From Candidatus Bathyarchaeota archaeon (lineage in GTDB: Archaea > Thermoproteota > Bathyarchaeia > 40CM-2-53-6 > DTGE01), in contig JAGTRC010000002.1 of NCBI GenBank assembly GCA_018396725.1, forward strand, positions 115,449 to 179,448: 64,000 nt of DNA, in the 5' to 3' direction. Under the pieces are notes generated by a model. The model did not search any database. It saw only the letters and a list, made by a program, of their open reading frames with translations, and had not been told where the DNA came from. Of this stretch, positions 62,308 to 64,000 are shown piece after piece (within the stretch, counting starts at the first letter, position 1; each line of letters begins with the position of its first letter). A program made the translations under genes and the position numbers.

Positions 62308-63831
62308 TTATTTTGATTCACATCGGACAGTTTCGAATAGGCGTTTAAAGTCTCCTCCCAAATGCTCGTATACCCCTCGGTACAACTGGTAGTATGAGAG
62401 GTATTCCTCGTGGACTCGGGGATCAGGCTCGTCCACCTCGGCCTTACCTAGCCAATCCTTCACGGCATGGAAGCCATTGATGCGGCCTAAACCCTTAGCA
62501 GCGAGGGCTGCGTCCCCCATGGTGGCATCCCCGCCCGAAACGTAGTATATGAGCGGCAAATTCATCACGTCGGCTAGAATCCGCCGCCACAGCCTACTCT
62601 TAGCCCCCCCATCGACAGCTACCACCGACTTCACTTCGACACCTGCCTCCACAGCTATCTCTAGGATGTAACGGAGGGCATAGGCTACCCCCTCCAGGAT
62701 TGCACGATATATGTGAAATGGTCCATGGGAGGTTGAGATCCCGAATATCACCCCCCTCCTATGCAGGTCCCATTCAGGGGCTACGCCGCCTATCAATTGA
62801 GGCAACACCACTAGTCCCTCAGATCCAGGAGGGATCTTCTCAGCCCCTCCCTCCAGGAATTGAAAGTCGATCCCCTTACCCTTTCTAAAGGGAGTGAGGA
62901 GGTCGCGGAACCAGCTGATGACTCCTCCTGCCAGCACGTTACCGAACGAGACCGGGTTCCCATCGACGTGTATAGTGTTCACTAGCCTAGGGTCAAATCT
63001 TTCTCCTCTGGTTGGGATTATGAAGTCCCCCGCAGTCCCCAGCATTTGGCAGGCCTCCCCTACTTGGAACACCCCACAGCCCAAGGCTGAACAGGCGAAG
63101 TCGCCTCCCCCCGCGACCACGGGGATGCCCTTCCTTAACCCGAGGCTCTTACAGGAGGCCGATGTCTCCCCAACCACCTGGAAAGAAGAGAGTATGTCTG
63201 GAAGCACATCCATATCGAATCCTAATGTGTTGCAAACCTCATAGGACCAAAACTTTCCCCTTATGTCGAAGAAAGGAGCACATAGGCCTGCCTGAGAGTA
63301 ATCTATCACCGCTTCACCTGTGAGTTTGTACACGATGTAGCTGTTGCATTGGAGCAGCTTCCAAGTCTCATGGAATAAATTCGGCTCATTATCTCTAAAC
63401 CATAGCCATTTGGGCCCTCCAAAATATGGAGACAACGTGTTACCGGAGATCTTATGGACTGTTTCTAGGCCGACGCTATCTCTTATTCGGCTGCATTCCT
63501 CGGCAGCCCTTGAATCACACCATATAAGGGCTGAGCGGAGGGGATCTCCATTCCTATCCACCGGGAGGCAACTGGGCGTCATGCCGCTTATACTTATGCC
63601 CTCGACACCCTTGACGTCTACTCTAGCCGATTTCAACAGCCGCCTCACCGAGGCCTGAAAGATCTTCCAGATGATTCCTGGGTGAACCTCAACCCAGCCG
63701 GGTCTCGGATAATTCGGCTTATACTCTCCCCTTATGCCCCTTAAGACTTCTCCTTTAATGTTGTAAAGCTTCGTCTTAATGCTTGAAGTGCCTATATCGG
63801 AACATAGTAGATAGACGCCTTCCTCGCTCAT
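62308..63831 (-). CDS. FGGY-family carbohydrate kinase, second copy
   Basis: The 507-residue protein starts LLCSDIGTSSIKTKLYNIKG. The sugar-site Asp is in LIWCDSRAAEE, and AGGGDFACSALGCG and VVAVDGGAKSRLWRRILAD follow. It is diverged from the plus-strand kinase and converges with the LLM gene. The exact sugar is unknown. A third FGGY gene ends just upstream on the same strand. Confidence 0.9.
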   Translation of the reverse strand: MSEEGVYLLCSDIGTSSIKTKLYNIKGEVLRGIRGEYKPNYPRPGWVEVHPGIIWKIFQASVRRLLKSARVDVKGVEGISISGMTPSCLPVDRNGDPLRSALIWCDSRAAEECSRIRDSVGLETVHKISGNTLSPYFGGPKWLWFRDNEPNLFHETWKLLQCNSYIVYKLTGEAVIDYSQAGLCAPFFDIRGKFWSYEVCNTLGFDMDVLPDILSSFQVVGETSASCKSLGLRKGIPVVAGGGDFACSALGCGVFQVGEACQMLGTAGDFIIPTRGERFDPRLVNTIHVDGNPVSFGNVLAGGVISWFRDLLTPFRKGKGIDFQFLEGGAEKIPPGSEGLVVLPQLIGGVAPEWDLHRRGVIFGISTSHGPFHIYRAILEGVAYALRYILEIAVEAGVEVKSVVAVDGGAKSRLWRRILADVMNLPLIYYVSGGDATMGDAALAAKGLGRINGFHAVKDWLGKAEVDEPDPRVHEEYLSYYQLYRGVYEHLGGDFKRLFETVRCESK

Positions 63832-63882
63832 TTAAACTGAACCTCCGCCGATTCGAGCAATCTCTGAGAGGGATTAAAGCCT

Positions 63883-64000
63883 TCACAGATGGACTTCTCT
63901 TAGATCCTCCCTGGATACGAGGCCTTTAGATCTTTCATCGTGGAAACCTTTTAGATCCCGGTAAGCCATTTTAAAGAGCTTGTAGGCTTCCTCGTATGCG
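63883..64000 (-). CDS. C-terminal end of a third FGGY-type kinase, partial
   Basis: The minus strand is open from the window edge to TGA (63885-63883) with 39 codons reading AYEEAYKLFKMAYRDLKGFH and a basic tail. The YEEAYKLFKxxYxxLKxFH pattern is that of FGGY kinase C-termini (compare EYNEIFDAYKRLYRTLEPF in the plus-strand kinase). The rest lies outside the window. It would lead into the 63831 kinase gene after 51 bases. Confidence 0.6.
   Translation of the reverse strand, partial: AYEEAYKLFKMAYRDLKGFHDERSKGLVSREDLREVHL

Noticed and set aside
1..64000. CRISPR arrays, insertion sequences, rRNA genes, replication origin
   Set aside because: No regularly spaced repeats, transposase genes, rRNA-like segments or orc1/cdc6 gene with repeats were seen.

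Overview
The window is archaeal and belongs to the TACK / Thermoproteota side of the tree. The evidence is archaeal or eukaryote-type ribosomal proteins (eS4, eS19), a Cdv/ESCRT-III division cluster with a Vps4-type ATPase, archaeal ProRS and class I CCA-adding enzyme, TATA boxes about 25-30 bases before many start codons (probably leaderless mRNAs), frequent TTG and GTG starts, and tRNA genes interrupted by several bulge-helix-bulge (BHB) introns. A complete eukaryote-type topoisomerase IB, together with Cdv genes and multi-intron tRNAs, fits best with the Nitrososphaeria / Caldarchaeales ('Aigarchaeota') or a nearby lineage. That placement is inference.

Layout. 1-2 kb: end of a cdvB gene, cdvC, and a second ESCRT-III gene. 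2-10.6 kb: housekeeping genes (GAF protein, proS, PfkB kinase, tatA/tatC, PPP phosphatase, a degenerate CDP-alcohol phosphotransferase, an HTH regulator). 10.8-15.6 kb: a condensed ribosomal operon on the minus strand, eS19-uL3-uL4-uL23-uL24-eS4-uS8-uL18. 16-24 kb: AmrS radical SAM enzyme, methyltransferase, MFS transporter, four-carbon acid sugar kinase, topoisomerase IB, a second radical SAM enzyme. 24.2 kb: tRNA-Leu(CAA) with three introns. 24.7-29.7 kb: dodecin, TrmO, and a tight operon of a permease-USP fusion, a lone RAM domain and a lone USP. 30-36 kb: an orphan GHKL ATPase, a phosphoesterase, a surface protein, and ZIP and CDF metal transporters. 36.3-39.8 kb: a VapBC module with its own palindromic operator, then DsrE-TusA-IscS-IscU. 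39.9-43.9 kb: aldehyde:ferredoxin oxidoreductase, a DhnA-type aldolase fused to a four-cluster ferredoxin, and a catalytically degenerate aldolase paralogue. 44-49.5 kb: TatD, membrane pyrophosphatase, MFS, KaiC-like ATPase. 49.6-56.5 kb: prs, TrmG10, RNase Z, ThpR, CCA enzyme, COG2112 kinase and tRNA-Pro(GGG) with three introns. 56.7-64 kb: HD hydrolase, AN1-S2P protease, a broken pentulose-phosphate epimerase gene, and a sugar cluster with three FGGY kinases and a luciferase-like oxidoreductase.

How the genes may work together. The most interesting unit is the aldolase-ferredoxin / pseudo-aldolase / AOR operon, which looks like a machine that cleaves a (phospho)sugar and oxidises the released aldehyde with ferredoxin as acceptor. 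The two triply interrupted tRNA genes lie in a genome region that also carries several tRNA-maturation genes. The sulfur relay operon has a perfect palindrome on its TATA box. No CRISPR array, rRNA gene or insertion sequence was found.
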